Shown: piece after piece, positions 60,942 to 64,000 of the stretch
How positions within the stretch are numbered: the first letter of the stretch is position 1
How the letters are laid out: the number at the start of each line of letters is the position of its first letter
Assembly (NCBI GenBank): GCA_001310455.1
Contig: BAXG01000021.1
Coordinates: forward strand, 1 to 64,000
Length of the DNA: 64,000 nt
Source: Photobacterium sp. JCM 19050
GTDB taxonomy: Bacteria; Pseudomonadota; Gammaproteobacteria; Enterobacterales; Vibrionaceae
Reading direction: 5' to 3'
The notes under the pieces: model-generated
Seen by the model: the letters and a program-made list of their open reading frames with translations, nothing else
What the model was told of the DNA's origin: nothing
Database searches by the model: none
Program-made: the position numbers and the translations under genes

Positions 60942-62156
60942 ATGAAAAAAACTCTGTATCTGGCACCGCTATTTTTGGGTGCGTTATACGCCATGCCTAC
61001 GATTGCGGCAGACGTTGAACTCGGCCCTCGCCCATATTACCTCATTGACCGTATGGAAGATGGTTCTCTGAAGGAAAAATTACTTTCCTGTGCATCCATG
61101 GAATTCAAGCAGACTGATTTTTCTATTGGCCACCGTGGTGCGCCGATGCAGTTTCCGGAGCATACCGTTGAATCTAACAAAGCGGCAGCCAGAATGGGGG
61201 CTGGTATCCTCGAATGTGATGTGACGTTTACTAAAGACAAAGAACTGGTGTGTCGTCACGCCCAAAACGACCTGCATACCACCACCGATATTCTGGCCTC
61301 TTCGCTGGCAGAAAAGTGTACCAAAAGTTTCCAACCTGCCAATGGTGATCAAAAAGCATCCGCAGAATGCCGCACGTCTGACATCACTCTTGCTGAGTTT
61401 CGCACCCTTCAAGGAAAAATGGATGCAGCGAACAGTCAAGCGAAAACAGTTGCGGAGTACCTGGATGGCACGGCCGGTTGGCGCACTGACCTATATTCTG
61501 CGGAAACCGGGACGTTAATGACCCATGCAGAATCTATTGCGTTGTTTAAATCTCTGGGTGCTAAATTTACACCGGAGCTGAAATCACCTTCTGTTGAAAT
61601 GCCTTTTAATGGTTTCAGCCAGCAAGACTACGCTCAGAAGATGATCGACGAATACAAAGCGGCGGGTATTCCTGCATCAGACGTATTTGCCCAGTCATTC
61701 AATCTGAATGATGTCCTTTACTGGATTAAAAATGAACCCGAGTTCGGCAAGCAGGCTGTTTATTTAGATGACCGCTACAATGTCGAAGGATTCGATTCCA
61801 ACAAGGCATCAACGTTCAAGCCAACGATGCAAGAACTGGCTGACATGGGCGTCAATTATATTGCTCCCCCAATGTGGATGCTGGTAACCGTAAAAGACGG
61901 GGAAATTGTACCTTCTGCCTATGCTGAAAAAGCCAAGGAAGCGGGTATTAATATCATCACCTGGACCCTTGAGCGCTCCGGCCCATTGAAAACCGGTGGC
62001 GGTTGGTACTATCAGTCTATTAAAGACGTTACAAATACTGACGGCGTAATGTTTGAGCTGCTCGATGTGCTGGCGAAAGAAGTCGAAATTAAAGGCATCT
62101 TTTCCGATTGGCCGGCGACGGTGACTTATTATGCAAACTGTATGGGCATAAAATAA
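60942..62156 (+). CDS. Periplasmic glycerophosphodiester phosphodiesterase
   Basis: A 404-aa exported GDPD enzyme with signal peptide ([23 protein letters not shown]). Catalytic motif [15 protein letters not shown], metal ligands [23 protein letters not shown], and the C-terminal WTLERSGPL are present. An insertion of about 60 residues ([12 protein letters not shown]... region with paired Cys) distinguishes it from E. coli GlpQ. It would release glycerol-3-phosphate from phosphodiesters in the periplasm. The frame is intact. It is convergent with the cytosolic GDPD gene. Confidence 0.87.
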   Translation: MKKTLYLAPLFLGALYAMPTIAADVELGPRPYYLIDRMEDGSLKEKLLSCASMEFKQTDFSIGHRGAPMQFPEHTVESNKAAARMGAGILECDVTFTKDKELVCRHAQNDLHTTTDILASSLAEKCTKSFQPANGDQKASAECRTSDITLAEFRTLQGKMDAANSQAKTVAEYLDGTAGWRTDLYSAETGTLMTHAESIALFKSLGAKFTPELKSPSVEMPFNGFSQQDYAQKMIDEYKAAGIPASDVFAQSFNLNDVLYWIKNEPEFGKQAVYLDDRYNVEGFDSNKASTFKPTMQELADMGVNYIAPPMWMLVTVKDGEIVPSAYAEKAKEAGINIITWTLERSGPLKTGGGWYYQSIKDVTNTDGVMFELLDVLAKEVEIKGIFSDWPATVTYYANCMGIK

Positions 62157-62170
62157 ATTTGCTCGATGAA

Positions 62171-62199
62171 AGCCTCTGTTTCAGATGACAGAGGCTTTT
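62171..62199. terminator. Terminator between the two glycerophosphodiesterase genes
   Basis: Arms agcctctg (62171-62178) and cagaggct (62189-62196) are followed by ttttgcttttt on the plus strand. Confidence 0.85.
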
Positions 62200-62229
62200 T
62201 GCTTTTTGCTTTCTACTACCGTTTTGTGC

Positions 62230-62972
62230 CTACCAGGCCTGCTTGTATTTTGACGGAAATCGGTGGGCAATATCGGTAAACACGCCATCAACCCCCCAGT
62301 TAAAAAGCTGATTGGCGCGGGCAAGATCATTCACTGTATATACGTTTATTTTGTACCCTGCCTGTTTAAACCTCTTCACTGTTTCTTTGGTCAGACCCTC
62401 GTCACATGGGTGAATATACTCAGCGCCACATCCCTCAAGAATCGACTCTGCGTCATCCCACAAATTGGACGCTTCGAACAGGCAGGCAACCGCCGTCTGC
62501 GGGCGACGTCGCTTGAACTCGGCAAGCGCAAGATGATTGAAACTGGAGACGATCAGTTCACACTCCGGGTGCAGATCATCAAGCCCGGCTATCACACCCT
62601 CTATAAGCTTGAGTGTGTTTTGCCATCCTGAGGTACAGGATTTAATTTCAACATTGATATTGAGCCGATGTGAATTCACCAATGCGATAAATTGGGAAAA
62701 CAACGGCAACGGCTCACCAATAAAGTCATCATGAAACCAACTTCCCGCATCGATACCAGAAAGATCCCCGGCTGACAGATCATACAGGCTTCCGCTGCGT
62801 TGGTGCACCGATCCAACGTATCGTCGTGAGAAATGACGACGGTACCATCGGCTAATACATCCACATCGCATTCGAGCCATTTGATGCCATTTTCTTTACA
62901 TTTGCTGAAAGCTTCCAGGGTATTTTCCGGAGCGAGGGAGGACATTCCACGGTGTGCAAATACTGTTTTCAT
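62230..62972 (-). CDS. ugpQ: UgpQ-like cytosolic glycerophosphodiester phosphodiesterase (one frameshift)
   Basis: A cytosolic GDPD of about 247 aa, the same length as E. coli UgpQ. MMKTVFAHRGMSSLAPENTLEAF and LECDVDVLADGTVVISHDDTLDR hold the catalytic and metal residues; INVEIKSC and NVYTVNDLARANQLFNWGVDGVFTD follow. The frame breaks at 62792-62793; restoring GGG on the minus strand gives TNAAGSLYDLSAGDLSGIDAGSWF. The ATG at 62972 is chosen; a GTG three bases earlier is possible. It would hydrolyse imported glycerophosphodiesters. Confidence 0.88.
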
Positions 62973-63230
62973 CACAATTTTCGCTGTTTTGTCTTGAGAG
63001 CGGTACGGGCTTTTTCATTATGCTCTATTTAAGCAGTTTCCCCATTCTCATGGAACGAGACGTATCGAATAACTCTCTGTAACCTCCACTATTTCATACT
63101 TATTCAATTGAACTGCCTCCATGTTTTCACAGACCCGCGAAAGTCCGACCACTTGTCTCTGAAATGATGAATACAAGGTGCTTTTTTTGTGACTTAAAAT
63201 GTGTTTTTATTGAAGTGATGCGATGACTGC

Positions 63231-63264
63231 CAATTGGCCCATTCGTTGGTCATTTTGATTGGTA
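63231..63264. repeat. Diverged copy of short palindromic repeat family B
   Basis: ccaattggcccattcgttgg followed by tcattttgattggtaa aligns with the 35-mers at 32632 and 58040 (cattcattgaccattctgactggt-gaa) at about 20 of 25 positions, and keeps the ccaat/attgg ends. The other 320 bp between ugpQ and aspC hold AT-rich sequence where aspC must have its promoter; none is clear. Confidence 0.45.
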
Positions 63265-63327
63265 AGCGCGTTTAGCCCAACAATTTCGCTTTCACACCAC
63301 CGTAGCAACGTAACATGGATGAGTATA

Positions 63328-64000
63328 ATGTTTGAGAAAATCACCGCCGCTCCCGCTGACCCCATTCTTGGACTCACAGAAGAATTCAAAGCCGACACCC
63401 GCGCAGAGAAAATTAACCTGGGCGTAGGTATCTACAAAGATGAAGCCGGTAATACCCCTGTATTGGCTACGGTAAAGAAAGCTGAAAAACGCCTCCTCGA
63501 CACCGAAACCACCAAATCTTACCTGGCCATCGCCGGTACACCTGAGTATGGCGTCGCCGTTCAGGAACTGCTGTTTGGTAAAGGCGCAGAAATTATCACT
63601 GAAAAACGTGCCCAAACTGCACAGGCTCCGGGTGGTACGGGTGCGCTTCGTCTGGCAGCAGAATTTATCAAACGTCAGTTGGGCGATGTAACGGTATGGA
63701 TCAGCAACCCGACCTGGGCAAACCACCAGGCGTATTCAAAGCTGCCGGACTGGAATTCAAGCTGTATTCCTATTACAACGCCGAAACCAAAAACATGGAT
63801 TTCGACGCGATGCTGACTGACCTGGATCAAGCTAAAGCCGGTGATGTTGTTCTTCTGCACGGTTGCTGCCATAACCCAACCGGCATCGACCCGGATGCAG
63901 CTCAATGGGAAACGTTGGCGAAGCTTTGTGCGGAGAAAAACCTCCTGCCAATGTTTGACTTTGCTTACCAGGGCTTTGCAAAGGGTGTTGAGGAAGATGC
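63328..64000 (+). CDS. aspC: AspC, aspartate/aromatic aminotransferase (frameshift, cut by window end)
   Basis: The first 225 codons of a PLP-dependent class I aminotransferase that interconverts aspartate and oxaloacetate. [20 protein letters not shown] and [18 protein letters not shown] match E. coli AspC closely, as do APGGTGALR and [18 protein letters not shown]. The frame breaks at 63732, where GG to G; repaired [32 protein letters not shown]. The PLP lysine lies beyond the window. The ATG at 63328 fits the family start. Confidence 0.93.

Noticed and set aside
386..63816. Reading the many split genes as a cluster of true pseudogenes
   Set aside because: The breaks are single-base, fixable, concentrated in G/C runs, and hit genes such as msbA and lolC; flanking codons show no relaxed selection. 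Sequence error is the simpler cause, so they are listed as CDS.

Overview
The window reads as chromosomal DNA of a marine gammaproteobacterium of the family Vibrionaceae (Enterovibrio/Grimontia/Photobacterium-like). Supporting this are a TorC/TorA/TorD TMAO respiration operon close to purR and a c-di-GMP riboswitch-controlled tfoY, a HutA/X/Z-HutBCD heme uptake locus, the pair mfd-csiV, and PlzB-like PilZ and COG3014 genes in the places expected for vibrios. No rRNA, tRNA, CRISPR array, prophage or insertion sequence was seen.

Layout. 1-385: a structured MITE-like repeat. 386-1152: a SAM methyltransferase. 1235-6741: torR, divergent from torC-torA and torD. 6823-12765: heme uptake, with hutA-hutX-hutZ divergent from hutBCD across a Fur-box-like site. 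13102-15156: purR, then a c-di-GMP-I riboswitch and tfoY. 15431-21849: a VTT-domain/FAD-disulfide-oxidoreductase fusion followed by ynjB-ynjC-ynjD and ynjF, probably one functional unit of unknown substrate. 22062-23710: an orphan P-loop ATPase of unknown role. 23728-25936: punR/punC. 26055-32094: kdsB-ycaR-lpxK-msbA-comEC (LPS building and export, DNA uptake). 32858-35971: lolCDE. 36199-41110: a PilZ protein, mfd and csiV. 41268-48811: a LysR regulator, a GFA protein, an esterase, cytochrome b561, a BOF protein, ndh, two PepSY proteins and a two-component system. 48853-54020: ycfP, a DUF6279 lipoprotein, thiK, lpoB, ycfL, a COG3014 lipoprotein and hinT. 54349-57930: a chemoreceptor and a dihydroorotase-like amidohydrolase. 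58318-60712: a more AT-rich stretch with an orphan type IV pilin, a nucleotidyltransferase and a flavin/PLP-oxidase-fold protein. 60942-62972: two glycerophosphodiesterases. 63328-end: aspC, cut by the window edge.

The most pervasive oddity is that about 37 frameshifts break about 25 otherwise normal genes, including lolC, msbA and ndh. Almost all are single-base losses, and about half are GGG to GG or CCC to CC. This is the signature of homopolymer-collapse sequencing error, not of real gene decay, so broken genes are given here as single CDS entries spanning all their frames. Coordinates of such entries are not multiples of three.

The best candidates for undescribed biology are the VTT-oxidoreductase fusion linked to YnjBCD/YnjF with a perfect operator-like palindrome in its promoter, and the orphan P-loop ATPase. 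After these come two families of dispersed palindromic repeats and the GATC-rich gap near 60 kb.
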